Of a stretch of 64,000 bases of DNA, positions 23,771-33,900 are shown piece after piece. Under the pieces are notes generated by a model. It made no database searches and had not been told where the DNA came from. It worked only from the letters and a program-made list of their open reading frames with translations. Each line of letters starts with the position of its first letter. The stretch's first letter is position 1. The position numbers and the translations under genes are program-made. This stretch comes from UBA6244 sp963676875 (lineage in GTDB: Bacteria > Bacteroidota > Bacteroidia > Bacteroidales > F082): positions 62,001 through 126,000 of the forward strand of contig OY781436.1 of assembly GCA_963676875.1 (NCBI GenBank), read 5' to 3'.

Positions 23771-25684
23771 ATGATGAATAAAAACTCCATTATCGGGTTT
23801 GTACTTATTGGAGCCATCATGATTGGCTACACCTATTGGTTTACGCCATCGGCTTCGGAACTCGCCGAGCAACAAAGGGTGGCCGACTCCATTGCGCAAG
23901 TTGAACAAGTAAGACAGGAAGCTGAAAAAGCCAAACTTACCCAACTTGAGCAGGAAGCTACCCCAGAACAACCGGCGGCTCAAATAGCTGACCCGCAAAG
24001 CAACGACATCACCAGCTTACGCGACAAATATGCTGATTTTGCTGGTGCTGCCATTGGAGAAGAAAAAACAACGGTGTTAGAAAATGATCTGGTTAAAATA
24101 GAACTATCCAACAAAGGTGGACAAATAAAAACCGTAGAACTAAAGAAATATCAAACTTACGATTCCCTTCCCCTCATCCTTCTGGATCCGGAATCCTCAC
24201 GTTTTGCGCTTACCTTTTTTGCACAAAACAGATTGGTCAATACGGCCGACCTATATTTCACCCCCTCCTCCACTGAATCGCTGCTCACCGTAAATGGCGA
24301 TAATTCATTGGCGTTTTCCATGAGGTTATACACCAGTCGGCCCGATGGAGAAAGAAACCTCAACAGCTATATTGAGTACCTTTATACCTTATCCGGCAAC
24401 AACTACATGTTCGATATGACCATCAACATGGTGGGTATGGGAGGCATTGTTTCGGCCAACAACCGCTATATGGGTCTCAATTGGTATGCCGATTTGCGCA
24501 AGCAAGAACTATCGCAAGACCAATGGAACGGTTCCACCATCTATTATAAATTCAAAGGTGATGAAGTTGATTACTTATCTGAAACCAAGGACGATGAAGA
24601 ACAAATTGGCACCAAACTAAAATGGGTTTCTTTTAAACAAAAGTTTTTTTCCTCGATTATTATCGCAAAAGATGCATTTGAAAACGGAAAATTAACCGTA
24701 ACAGAAAAAGAAAATGCCGGAAACGACCGCTACCTGAAATCCATGGAAGCCGAGTTTGAATTGCCCATCAACTTAAATGGCAGCACCTCCATACCTTTGT
24801 CATTCTATTTTGGCCCCAACAAGTTTTCAACCCTGAAATCCTATGGACTGGATTTAGAGCGTCAAATTCCCATTGGATGGGGATTTTTCCTGCTGGCATG
24901 GATTAATGAGTACATCGTCATGTTTGTGTTCAACTGGCTTGGAGGTTATGGTTGGAATTACGGAATTGTGATTCTGGTGCTGACGGTGATTCTGAAAATC
25001 GTTCTATTTCCCATCGCCTACAAAACCTATTATTCGTCGGCAAAAATGCGGGTATTGAAACCCGAAATCGACGAGTTGGCCAAGAAATTCCCCAAACAGG
25101 AAGACGCCATGAAAAAGCAGCAAGCTACCATGTCGCTCTATAAGCAGGCGGGCGTGAATCCGGCTGCCGGCTGTGTGCCCATGCTGTTGCAAATGCCCAT
25201 TCTGTTTGCCATGTTCCGCTTTTTCCCGGCTTCCATCGAACTCCGTCAACAGCACTTTTTGTGGGCTACCGACTTGTCGAGCTACGACTCCATCGCCCAA
25301 TTGCCCTTTAATATCCCCTTTTACGGCGACCACGTAAGTTTGTTTACCCTGCTCATGACCGTTTCTACCATCATGTACACCTACATGAACAACCAAATGA
25401 TGTCGGCACAAACCCAAATGCCCGGCATGAAAACCATGATGTACCTCATGCCCATTATGTTCCTGGGAATTTTCAACGGTTATGCCTCTGGATTGAGTTA
25501 TTACTACTTCCTGGCCAACATCATTACTTTCGGTCAAATGTTTGTGTTCCGCTACGCCATCAACGAAGACAAGTTGAGAGCCAAGATCGAAATCAACAAG
25601 AAGAAACCAAAAAAGAAAAAATCAGGATTTCAAAAACGACTGGAAGAAGCCGCCAAACAACGCGGTTACAACCCTAAGAAATAA
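23771..25684 (+). CDS. yidC: Membrane protein insertase YidC
   Basis: This 637-residue inner-membrane protein inserts and folds membrane proteins with or without SecYEG. It has the Gram-negative plan: an N-terminal helix (IIGFVLIGAIMIGYTYWF), a large periplasmic beta-sandwich (about residues 90-370), and the conserved five-helix core with MKKQQATMSLYKQAGVNPAAGC and MLLQMPILFAMFRFFP. A Lys-rich cytoplasmic tail ends it. ATG at 23771 (or the next codon, 23774) is chosen because the promoter box at 23741 excludes the longer form. A terminator follows. Confidence 0.96.
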   Translation: MMNKNSIIGFVLIGAIMIGYTYWFTPSASELAEQQRVADSIAQVEQVRQEAEKAKLTQLEQEATPEQPAAQIADPQSNDITSLRDKYADFAGAAIGEEKTTVLENDLVKIELSNKGGQIKTVELKKYQTYDSLPLILLDPESSRFALTFFAQNRLVNTADLYFTPSSTESLLTVNGDNSLAFSMRLYTSRPDGERNLNSYIEYLYTLSGNNYMFDMTINMVGMGGIVSANNRYMGLNWYADLRKQELSQDQWNGSTIYYKFKGDEVDYLSETKDDEEQIGTKLKWVSFKQKFFSSIIIAKDAFENGKLTVTEKENAGNDRYLKSMEAEFELPINLNGSTSIPLSFYFGPNKFSTLKSYGLDLERQIPIGWGFFLLAWINEYIVMFVFNWLGGYGWNYGIVILVLTVILKIVLFPIAYKTYYSSAKMRVLKPEIDELAKKFPKQEDAMKKQQATMSLYKQAGVNPAAGCVPMLLQMPILFAMFRFFPASIELRQQHFLWATDLSSYDSIAQLPFNIPFYGDHVSLFTLLMTVSTIMYTYMNNQMMSAQTQMPGMKTMMYLMPIMFLGIFNGYASGLSYYYFLANIITFGQMFVFRYAINEDKLRAKIEINKKKPKKKKSGFQKRLEEAAKQRGYNPKK

Positions 25685-25706
25685 GGACTTATAACACGCA
25701 TTTGAA

Positions 25707-25749
25707 AAAGGATTTCAACACCGGATAACGGTTCGGAATCCTTTTTTTT
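25707..25749 (+). terminator. Terminator after yidC
   Basis: AAAGGATT and AATCCTTT flank a structured middle and are followed by a run of T. It begins 22 bases after the yidC stop. Confidence 0.75.
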
Positions 25750-25763
25750 AATCATACTGCCAT

Positions 25764-26126
25764 ATGAAACTATCTCACTACGAAACCATAGGTGCCCATC
25801 ACATCAAACAACTGATTCACGATTTTTACCAAGGGGTACGCACCGACGAACTCCTTTCACCCATGTACCGCGACGGATTTGAAGTAGCCGAAGAAAGACT
25901 GCATCTGTTTATGGTACAATATCTTGGAGGTCCCGAAACCTACAGCGAACAACGGGGACATCCGCGTTTGCGAAAGCGTCATGTTCATTTTACCATGAAC
26001 GAAGAAACCAAAAACCATTGGTTGAAACACATGAAAAATGCATTGGAAAAATCAGCCATGGACGACCAACATAAGAAGTTTCTGGAAGAATATTTCACGA
26101 AAACAGCCGACTTTCTCATCAGCTAA
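25764..26126 (+). CDS. Truncated haemoglobin, group II type
   Basis: This 120-residue haem protein is of the 2-on-2 globin family. The segment VQYLGGPETYSEQRGHPRLRKRH is the group II signature, with H73 in RKRH as the proximal haem ligand and W86 at the G8 position that marks group II. These proteins bind O2 or NO and often serve in NO or peroxide detoxification. The gene runs towards an Fe-S type Rrf2 regulator on the other strand, a pairing that fits nitrosative stress. No cysteine or fused reductase domain is present. Confidence 0.92.
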   Translation: MKLSHYETIGAHHIKQLIHDFYQGVRTDELLSPMYRDGFEVAEERLHLFMVQYLGGPETYSEQRGHPRLRKRHVHFTMNEETKNHWLKHMKNALEKSAMDDQHKKFLEEYFTKTADFLIS

Positions 26127-26167
26127 CACTGAGAAACCGCCTGCCTTGAATCGAAACAAATTGATGT

Positions 26168-26593
26168 TTAATGCAATCGATGACTGCCTTTTTTGTCGAT
26201 GTAATGAGCCAGGGTATGGTCATTCAGATAATCACGAAATTGCTCGGTCATGCGCATGGTTAAATCCTCGAAAATACAATCACCAAAAGGACAAGCCTTG
26301 TTCAACGGACACCTTGAGATCACAATTTTACCCTCGATGGACTCAAATACCTGAAGCAAGGTGATTTCTTCCGGAGTCCGGGTTAGCTCAAACCCACCCA
26401 GGGGACCCCGCTGCGACGATAAAAATCCATCCTTAACCAACTTTTGAAGCACCTTGGAAACATGGTACTTAGAACTTCCCGTAATGTCGGCGATAATGGT
26501 GGCATTCATCTGACGACTTCGTGCCTTCGCCACCAATACCATGCTGTGCAACGCAATGGAAACAGCTTCCGAAATATTGACAATTTTAGCCAT
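26168..26593 (-). CDS. Rrf2-family regulator with three cluster cysteines
   Basis: The 141-residue protein has a winged helix with the Rrf2 blocks ISEAVSIALHSMVLVA, ITGSSKYHVSKVLQKLVKDG and RGPLGGFEL. Three cysteines lie in the usual effector region: C95, C101 and C106 in RCPLNKACPFGDC, the pattern that holds an Fe-S cluster in NsrR and IscR. It is therefore probably a sensor of NO, oxygen or Fe-S status. ATG at 26593 is used; the codon two positions upstream is TTG. The likely operator is the palindrome at 26651-26673, between this gene and gadC. Confidence 0.93.
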   Translation of the reverse strand: MAKIVNISEAVSIALHSMVLVAKARSRQMNATIIADITGSSKYHVSKVLQKLVKDGFLSSQRGPLGGFELTRTPEEITLLQVFESIEGKIVISRCPLNKACPFGDCIFEDLTMRMTEQFRDYLNDHTLAHYIDKKGSHRLH

Positions 26594-26650
26594 TTGCAAT
26601 TTAGGTATTTAAGTGGCTAAAATACACATAATTTCTACTGTATCAGCGAT

Positions 26651-26673
26651 AAAAATTGTCTGAGACAGTTTTT
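26651..26673. promoter_or_regulatory. Near-perfect 23-bp palindrome, candidate Rrf2 operator
   Basis: The core TGTCT-g-AGACA is flanked by A5 on the left and T5 on the right; 10 of the 11 position pairs are complementary. It lies 18 bases before the gadC -7 box, over the -33 region, and upstream of the divergent rrf2 gene. A repressor bound here would block gadC-gadB and could also control rrf2. Confidence 0.75.
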
Positions 26674-26690
26674 TAACACCGAAATTTTCA

Positions 26691-26698
26691 TATATTTG
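26691..26698 (+). promoter_or_regulatory. -7 box for gadC-gadB
   Basis: TATATTTG fits TAnnTTTG. The predicted leader to the ATG at 26809 is about 105 bases and shows no obvious structure. Confidence 0.65.
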
Positions 26699-26808
26699 AA
26701 AACACAATTTGATGAATTTGCCATTAGCCCATAATTCACACTCCCAATACACTAGGCAAGGCTTTTAAGAAACTCAAGGGCGAACGATCAAATTATCTGA
26801 AATATCTT

Positions 26809-28287
26809 ATGAGTAAGCCGTTTGGTTCGGAGAAAGATATAGATTTTCGGTTTGACGATAGTTTATTCACCTTAAAACAAAATCTTCATATGGCACAAAA
26901 ACTTACAGTTAAACAAATGGGCATTGGCGGATTTATCGCCCTTACCGGATCGATGGTGGCCACGGTATATGGCTATCCCACCTTTGCGACATCAGGATTC
27001 TCCCTGGTTTTTTATCTTCTGCTTGCCGGCATCTTTTATTTTATTCCGACTGCACTCATTTCTGCAGAAATGGCCACGGGCGACGGCTGGCAAACCGGCG
27101 GCGTTTATAAATGGGTTTCGGTGGCCTTTGGCAAACGGTGGGGCTTTGTGGCCATCTTTTTTCAATGGTTTCAAATTACCATCGGTTTTGTCACCATGCT
27201 CTATTTTATTGTGGGCGCTTTGGCCTACCTTTTCGATACCCAAATCATCAACGACAATCAACTATATAAACTCCTGATTGTGTTGGGTTTGTTTTGGTTG
27301 GTGACCTATCTCAACTTGAAAGGTACGCAATTCATAAGCAAACTCACCAGCATTTCTTTTACAGCAGGAGTCGTTTTTCCGGCAGCCTTACTCATCATTT
27401 TGGGTATCGTTTACTGGGCTCAAGGCAATACCATTTCGGTGACCATCAGTGCCGACACCTTTTTACCCGATTTCTCACAAATCAGCACCATGGTCGTGTT
27501 GGTAGCCTTCATGCTCTCCTATCTCGGCATTGAAGCCTCCGCAGTTCATGTAAACGAGCTGTCCAACGCCAAACGCAACTACCCCATTGCCATTCTCATT
27601 CTGGTATTTGGTGCCATTACCCTGAATATTCTGGGTGCTTTGAGTGTGGGATTCGTAATTCCTGCCAAAGACATTGAACTTAACGAAGGTATCATGCAAG
27701 CGTTTTCCAAGTACCTCGACATGTTTCATTTGGGTTGGTTGATGCCCGTTTCGGCCATTTTGTTGGCCTTGGGAGCCTTTGGTGAAGTAGCGGCATGGGT
27801 GTCGGGTCCCATCAAAGGGATTCAGGCCACAGCCATGGATGGTATCCTTCCGGAAAGATTTAAAAAGACGAATAAAAATGGCGTATCAGTAGGACTTGTA
27901 CTGGTGCAAGGCGTGGTGGTAAGCATCTGGGCAGCCCTGCTCACTTTTGGCGGAACAGGCGGCAACATCTCCTTCCTGCTGGCGATGGCCCTCACGGTGA
28001 TTGTTTATTTAAGCATGTACATCCTTATGTTTTTCGCTTATTATGTGCTAAAAGCCAAGCATGGCGAAGTGAAGCGTTCGTATGTGGTTCCCGGCGGTAA
28101 ATTCGGTCAGTTTTTCATTCCCTTGTTAGGGCTCATCATGACGCTGGTGGCTTTTGCCATTTCTTTCTTCCCTCCGTCTGATTTAAAATCAACACAAGTA
28201 TTCTCCTACGAAGCCATCCTGGCAGTATCATTCATCGTTACCATGCTCTTACCCCATATTATCTACCATTTCCGACCGGTAAAGTAA
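26809..28287 (+). CDS. gadC: Glutamate:GABA antiporter GadC
   Basis: This 492-residue APC-fold transporter imports glutamate and exports GABA in acid resistance. It matches GadC block for block: YPTFATSGFSLVF, SAEMATGDGWQTGGVY, VAFMLSYLGIEASAVHVNE, GPIKGIQATAMDGILP, and SFFPPSDL near the end. Twelve helices are predicted. An N-terminal extension of about 27 polar residues precedes the point where the E. coli protein begins to align; an internal ATG at 26890 would remove it. The protein ends (IIYHFRPVK) just after the last helix, so the C-terminal plug that shuts E. coli GadC at neutral pH is missing. gadB follows 53 bases downstream. Confidence 0.93.
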   Translation: MSKPFGSEKDIDFRFDDSLFTLKQNLHMAQKLTVKQMGIGGFIALTGSMVATVYGYPTFATSGFSLVFYLLLAGIFYFIPTALISAEMATGDGWQTGGVYKWVSVAFGKRWGFVAIFFQWFQITIGFVTMLYFIVGALAYLFDTQIINDNQLYKLLIVLGLFWLVTYLNLKGTQFISKLTSISFTAGVVFPAALLIILGIVYWAQGNTISVTISADTFLPDFSQISTMVVLVAFMLSYLGIEASAVHVNELSNAKRNYPIAILILVFGAITLNILGALSVGFVIPAKDIELNEGIMQAFSKYLDMFHLGWLMPVSAILLALGAFGEVAAWVSGPIKGIQATAMDGILPERFKKTNKNGVSVGLVLVQGVVVSIWAALLTFGGTGGNISFLLAMALTVIVYLSMYILMFFAYYVLKAKHGEVKRSYVVPGGKFGQFFIPLLGLIMTLVAFAISFFPPSDLKSTQVFSYEAILAVSFIVTMLLPHIIYHFRPVK

Positions 28288-28340
28288 TGCATATTTCTGA
28301 TTAATAACTTTTTATATTTAATAAAATAAAAATATACAAC

Positions 28341-29732
28341 ATGGCACTTCACGAAAAAAACACAGTAAGAAACAATTTACTCGATGACATTTACGCATCC
28401 TCCGACCTTTCGGTAAGGCTGCCCAAATACAAATTTCCTGAAAAGGAAGAAAATCCTACCCACGTGTATCAAGTGGTTCACGATGAGTTGATGATGGACG
28501 GAAACTCTCGGCAAAACCTGGCCACGTTCTGCTCTACCTGGGTGGACGACGAGGTACATAAACTCATGGATGAGTCCATCGACAAAAACATGATCGACAA
28601 AGACGAATACCCACAAACCGCTGAAATAGAAGCACGCTGCGTACACATGCTGGCCGATTTGTGGCGTTCGCCCGAAGCACACAACACCCTTGGATGTTCT
28701 ACCACCGGCTCCAGTGAGGCGGCGATGTTGGGCGGGATGGCCATGAAGTGGCGCTGGCGCGAGAAGATGCGCAAGGCAGGTAAACCCACCGACAAACCAA
28801 ACATGATTTGTGGTCCCGTACAAATTTGCTGGCACAAGTTTGCCCGTTATTGGGATGTGGAACTTCGTGAGATTCCCATGGATAAAGACCGCATCATCAT
28901 GTCGCCGGAAGAAGTAATTGCCCGGTGCGACGAAAACACCATTGGCGTGGTACCTACTTTGGGTGTGACTTTTTCAGGACAATATGAACCCGTGAAAGCA
29001 GTGTCGGATGCCCTCGACAAATTGCAAAAAGAAACCGGATTAGACATTCCCATTCATGTGGACGGTGCGAGCGGCGGTTTTCTGGCTCCCTTTACCCAAC
29101 CCGAACTGGAGTGGGATTTCCGTCTGCCACGCGTGAAATCAATCAATGCATCAGGCCACAAATTTGGACTGTCGCCCTTGGGTGTTGGCTGGGTTATCTG
29201 GCGCGAAAAGGAAGACCTGCCCGAAGACCTGATTTTTAATGTGAATTATCTGGGTGGTGAAATGCCCACCTTTGCCCTGAATTTTTCACGTCCTGCCGGA
29301 CAAATCATTGTGCAGTATTACAACTTCTTACGTTTGGGAAAGGAAGGATATCGCAGGATTCAGCAAGCCTGCTACGACACTGCCGAATACCTGGGAGGTG
29401 AAATTGCCAAATTAGGTCCCTTCGAGGTGATTTACAACGGAAAAGGCGGAATTCCGGCGGTACTTTGGCAACTGAAGGAGGGAACTAATCCCGGATTCAA
29501 TCTTTACGACATGGCGGATCGTCTTCGTTCCAGAGGGTGGCAGGTTCCTGCGTATTCGCTTCCTGCAAACAAGCAAGACACTGTAGTACAGCGGATTCTC
29601 GTGCGACATGGGGTAAGTTGTGATCTGGGTGATTTATTGCTGGCAGATTTAAAAAGTGCCATCGAGTATTTCCATAAGCATCCCATGGGTAACTCGCTGG
29701 ACGACAGCGAAGCCGGAGGTTTTCATCATTAA
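28341..29732 (+). CDS. gadB: Glutamate decarboxylase
   Basis: This 463-residue PLP enzyme converts glutamate to GABA and CO2, consuming a cytoplasmic proton. Family features: TTGSSEAAMLGGMAMKWRW, the PLP Asp region HVDGASGGFLAP, and the Schiff-base lysine K274 in ASGHKFG. The C-terminus ends GFHH, keeping a His at the position which in E. coli GadB (His465) caps the active site at neutral pH. Thus pH gating of the enzyme is probably kept even though the transporter's plug is absent. It is co-transcribed with gadC, and a strong terminator follows. Confidence 0.96.
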   Translation: MALHEKNTVRNNLLDDIYASSDLSVRLPKYKFPEKEENPTHVYQVVHDELMMDGNSRQNLATFCSTWVDDEVHKLMDESIDKNMIDKDEYPQTAEIEARCVHMLADLWRSPEAHNTLGCSTTGSSEAAMLGGMAMKWRWREKMRKAGKPTDKPNMICGPVQICWHKFARYWDVELREIPMDKDRIIMSPEEVIARCDENTIGVVPTLGVTFSGQYEPVKAVSDALDKLQKETGLDIPIHVDGASGGFLAPFTQPELEWDFRLPRVKSINASGHKFGLSPLGVGWVIWREKEDLPEDLIFNVNYLGGEMPTFALNFSRPAGQIIVQYYNFLRLGKEGYRRIQQACYDTAEYLGGEIAKLGPFEVIYNGKGGIPAVLWQLKEGTNPGFNLYDMADRLRSRGWQVPAYSLPANKQDTVVQRILVRHGVSCDLGDLLLADLKSAIEYFHKHPMGNSLDDSEAGGFHH

Positions 29733-29754
29733 TACGGTTGGTTCTTATAGATAA

Positions 29755-29790
29755 AAACCTGCTCCCAAAATTTGGGGGCAGGTTTTTTTG
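29755..29790 (+). terminator. Terminator after gadB
   Basis: AAACCTGC pairs with GCAGGTTT around CCCAAAATTTGGG, itself a palindrome. Seven T follow. Confidence 0.9.
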
Positions 29791-29811
29791 TTTTTGTTAG
29801 CCATTAATTTC

Positions 29812-29819
29812 TATTTTTG
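29812..29819 (+). promoter_or_regulatory. -7 box for the metal exporter gene
   Basis: TATTTTTG fits TAnnTTTG and lies 19 bases before the ATG at 29839. Confidence 0.55.
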
Positions 29820-29838
29820 AAAAAGTCTAACCACAACT

Positions 29839-30909
29839 ATGGATCATCTGTTAACCATTCTGCAACAAACACTTACCATCACGCTTTTCGTTCTGGCCAT
29901 GATGCTGATCATCGAATACCTGAACGTTTTTACCCATGGACTATGGAGTAAAGGATTAAAACAAAGCCCATGGAAACAAATCCTGATGGGAGCGCTTTTG
30001 GGCATTATTCCCGGATGTTTGGGAGCCTATACTGCCGTTTCGCTTTATGTACATAATGTTATCGGTATCGGCGCGCTGGTAGCCACCATGATTGCGACCT
30101 CAGGCGATGAAGCTTTTTTCATGTTTTCCATCATCCCTGAAGCAGCCATCAAATTAAACCTCATTATTTTTGGTATTGCCCTGATTTCAGGATTTGCTGT
30201 ACAATACTTTGCCAAACAAAAACTGGTGGAATCATGCCCTGACAAGCAATTTGAAATCCATCATGACGCCATGGAACATGCCCGGTTCAACTGGACCAAC
30301 ATGGTCAATCAGTTAAAAAAAATGACGATTTTAAGGGGGCTAATTCTGCTTTTCTTATTTGGAATACTAGCATTTGTACTTATTTCAGAGCAATTGGGGC
30401 ATCACCACGAGCTTCTTTCACTACCCTCAACGAACACGCACCAGCATCCCGAATGGATTCATTATACCTTTATCGCGGTAATCGTTATCAGTTTGTTTAT
30501 AGTCATCACGGTGAACGATCATTTTCTGTCGGACCACCTGTGGAAACACGTGATTAACAAACACTTCCTGAGAATTTTTTTATGGACTTTCGGCACACTG
30601 GCCATCCTTCACCTACTCAACCAATACCTTGATGTTGAAGGGCTGATTCATCAAAACTTATTCATTGTGCTTTTAATAGCCGTATTGGTAGGCATTGTAC
30701 CTGAGTCCGGACCTCATTTGGTTTTTGTTATCCTGTTTGCTTCAGGAAATCTGCCATTCAGCATCCTGCTGGCCAGCTCCATTGTTCAGGATGGTCATGG
30801 AAGCATTCCATTGCTCGCCGAAACCAGAAAAGGATTTATCGTGGTAAAATTAATCAATGTGGCGGTAGGATTATTGGTAGGTGGAGCCGGTTTACTGGCC
30901 GGTTTTTAG
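29839..30909 (+). CDS. Putative 10-TM heavy-metal exporter (ArsP_2 / DUF2899 family)
   Basis: The 356-residue protein has about ten membrane helices in two repeats. Each repeat holds a glycine/proline signature: LLGIIPGCLGAYTAVSLYVH with ATSGDEAFFMF in the first, and VGIVPESGPHLVFVILFA with SSIVQDGHGSIPLLAE in the second. A His-rich loop (GHHHELL, TNTHQHPEW) lies between the halves. This is the family annotated as ArsP_2 or putative manganese transporter; metal export is likely and the metal unproven. It is a single gene, convergent with the carbohydrate cluster. Confidence 0.85.
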   Translation: MDHLLTILQQTLTITLFVLAMMLIIEYLNVFTHGLWSKGLKQSPWKQILMGALLGIIPGCLGAYTAVSLYVHNVIGIGALVATMIATSGDEAFFMFSIIPEAAIKLNLIIFGIALISGFAVQYFAKQKLVESCPDKQFEIHHDAMEHARFNWTNMVNQLKKMTILRGLILLFLFGILAFVLISEQLGHHHELLSLPSTNTHQHPEWIHYTFIAVIVISLFIVITVNDHFLSDHLWKHVINKHFLRIFLWTFGTLAILHLLNQYLDVEGLIHQNLFIVLLIAVLVGIVPESGPHLVFVILFASGNLPFSILLASSIVQDGHGSIPLLAETRKGFIVVKLINVAVGLLVGGAGLLAGF

Positions 30910-30979
30910 TAGTTTTTTTTTTGAAAACAATCACCTCACTTTATCGACCAACCAGGTCATTAAGTCACCAATTATTCCA

Positions 30980-33900
30980 TTAAAAACCTTTGGTAACCTC
31001 TACCGTTACTACTTTCTGAGTATAATTATTTTTAGCATTTTTACTTCTTGGAAAGCTGAGTTCCATTTCCAGCATTCCGTCCAAATCCTTCACGATAGTG
31101 GCTACTTCTACCCCGGTTATCAAATAGTCTCCTTTGGAGATGGTTAGCTTTTGATTAGTTCCACCGGGTCCTTCAGTACTGATGATGAATTGATTGTCAA
31201 CCAATTCAGATGAAACCACCCTGATATGTTGAGAAACCGCCCCGGGTGCTAATCGAATATCCGGAGGAACCACACCCAACCCTCTGTGGTAAGAAATAGT
31301 TACTATCACCGTATCTTTCATCTGAAAACTCATAATGGTCTTCACATGATCTGCCTTATTTTGCATGGCGAATGCCAGCGACTTGTTCCCACATTCCACT
31401 GCTGTAATTTCAGTACCGGCTTCAAAAATCGGTGAAAAATATAGAATGGGGTGCTGGCGACCCTGATTTTGGACAAAAACAAACTTACAGATGTGCCCGT
31501 CCCGTTTCATTTCGAACGAAATATCCACATCACCCATTTTCAGATGGTTTACCTTCACCGAATCCCAATTTACAGGAAATGAAGGAGATAAGGAAATCGC
31601 ATGATTGATGGCATCAGGCTCATATCCCAACATTCCTTCAATCAATGGTTGTAGTGCCATGGTTTCCGACCAACATTGGTGAGCACACACGCCTGAAGGC
31701 TTGTATTCAAGGCCGTTGAGCACCTCTTCCACATGACCATAACCCCAATCCTGGTAGTTATTCAAATTGCTTACTGTGTGTACAAATCCTTGCAATGGCC
31801 TTTCATTTTTGTATTCAGCCAAAGCCACCCAACCTGTATAAAGAGGCCATACACTGCCTGTGTGATATCCTTTTGGACTAAATCTGGGACTATCCATACC
31901 GGTGATTCGTACGCCCCAATCGGAGGAAAAGTTGTTGGAAGCAAATTTTTCCAGTACTACCGACTGTTGACCATTTTTTATCTGGGTGTAATACAAAGGA
32001 ATGGAAGGCATGATGGTCACGTCCTCAATGTACGTACCGTCGGCATTTTTGCTATGATTGAAGTGCTTGGTCTTATCATTCCAGAAATCACTATTAATCA
32101 GTCCCTTTACCAAAACGGACTCTTGAAGATAATATTCCGAGAGGTGTTGATCTTTCATCAACAAGGCCATCTGGGAAGCCGTTTCCAACGCTTTGCCCCA
32201 TACCGAAGCCAGATAAATGGTGGTTTGCCCGCCAAACAAATGGCCGCCCTCCACCCAACCGTGCCCCACCAACGTATTGTTTATCAGGTGATCGCCATCG
32301 ATATCGGTAGCAAAACAAAAATCAATGGCTTTTTTGATACTTGGCCAATTTGAACGGATAAAAGTAGTATCTCCCGAATGTTTCAAATAATGTCCGGCCA
32401 AAATCACAAACAGCGGGGTGGCGTCGGCTGCATCATAGTGCACTACTCCTGAAGTGGTTAGTTCGTGATAAATTTTCCCATCGTAACGTTGAAAATCAAT
32501 ATATTGCTGCAAAATCGATTTAACCTTTTCAAAATCGCCGTAATCATTCAGGGCAAAACCACTCCATTGACCATCCCGGCCGAAATACCAGGCATAACCG
32601 GGTCGTCCGTTGATGCGGTGATTTCCGTCCCAACCATAATCAGTGGTGGCATAACCTGCTACCAACGACTTCCCAATTCCGGGGGTATGTACATAAAACT
32701 GGTCGGTGCCGGCAATGGCCCACTGATAAGCTTCATTAAACTGAGGGTCGGGGGATTGGATCGACAAAGTATTTTCCAAAAGGTTTTGGTAATAATCAAT
32801 GGCTTGTTGAAAAATCATTTCCGTTTGTCCGGCAAATTGGTCATAGGTAGCCAAGGTGTTTTGCAAACCCTCGTTGGAAGCAGCAATTACCAATTCAAGG
32901 TTTTGGCTCGTTTTCAGTGAAAACTGCATGAGTCCGGAAGCCAGCAATTCAGTGGTTGCCACGCCCCGGATCGTTGAGTTTTTTGATTCAAATCCGTCAA
33001 ACTGGCCACAAATCTCGTATTCGGGTTTGAGGTTCGCCCCAATCATGGTGGTCATCCGCTGGCTGTTATCGGTAAAAATAAATGCATTGGCGGCATCACT
33101 CCATTCATATTGAATTTGTCCTGTGACTTTTGATGAATAGGGCCACATCAATCGCAGACGGGTACTGAATTTCACGAACAATTGTATATCTGTACTGTTT
33201 TTCAGTTGGTATTTAATCACAGAAACAGGTTTTTTAATGTCGGCCACAATTTGCTCAATGAGTGTGTCCTGCTCAATAACATAAGTTCGTTGAATGGCAG
33301 CCGGTGTAATCAGCACATCATCGGCTTTTTGACCAAGCCAGGTAATGGTATCCTGAGAGGTTTTTCGGTAACCGACCGTGTAATCACGCAAGGCCATAAA
33401 CGGATGTGCCCATATTTCATCAATACCGCCATGCTCTTTACCCATGAGCAGGATGCGTTCGCCAGCCAAATCCCATTGATTTTCAGAGGCTTTCCTGATA
33501 TGTTGAAGTGGTATCGAAGAAAAGTCCCCCATGTCTGCCTTCCATAAGGTTACAGGTTGGGACTGAAACGCATGTTGCTTCACGACCGGGGGCGCATAAC
33601 GCCAATAATTGTCCTCACGGGATGTTGACTTTACAAGATAGTTCACTGTGTTTTTCAAAAACAACTCCAAGGCATCCTTGTTAAAATTGGCCATGGCAAA
33701 ATTCAGATAGGCTCCAACGGCCATTGTTTTTCCTTTGCCGGTGGTATATTCGAGCACCAGCTTGTTGTTTTCGTACAAATGAATATATGCCCAGTCGATG
33801 GCCACCACATTTCCTTTGGGAAGATAGTCGTCACCAAAATAACCCCATTGCCGGGCCACAGTATCCACTTTCGGACTAAAAAGATAGGCTCCTCCATGCA

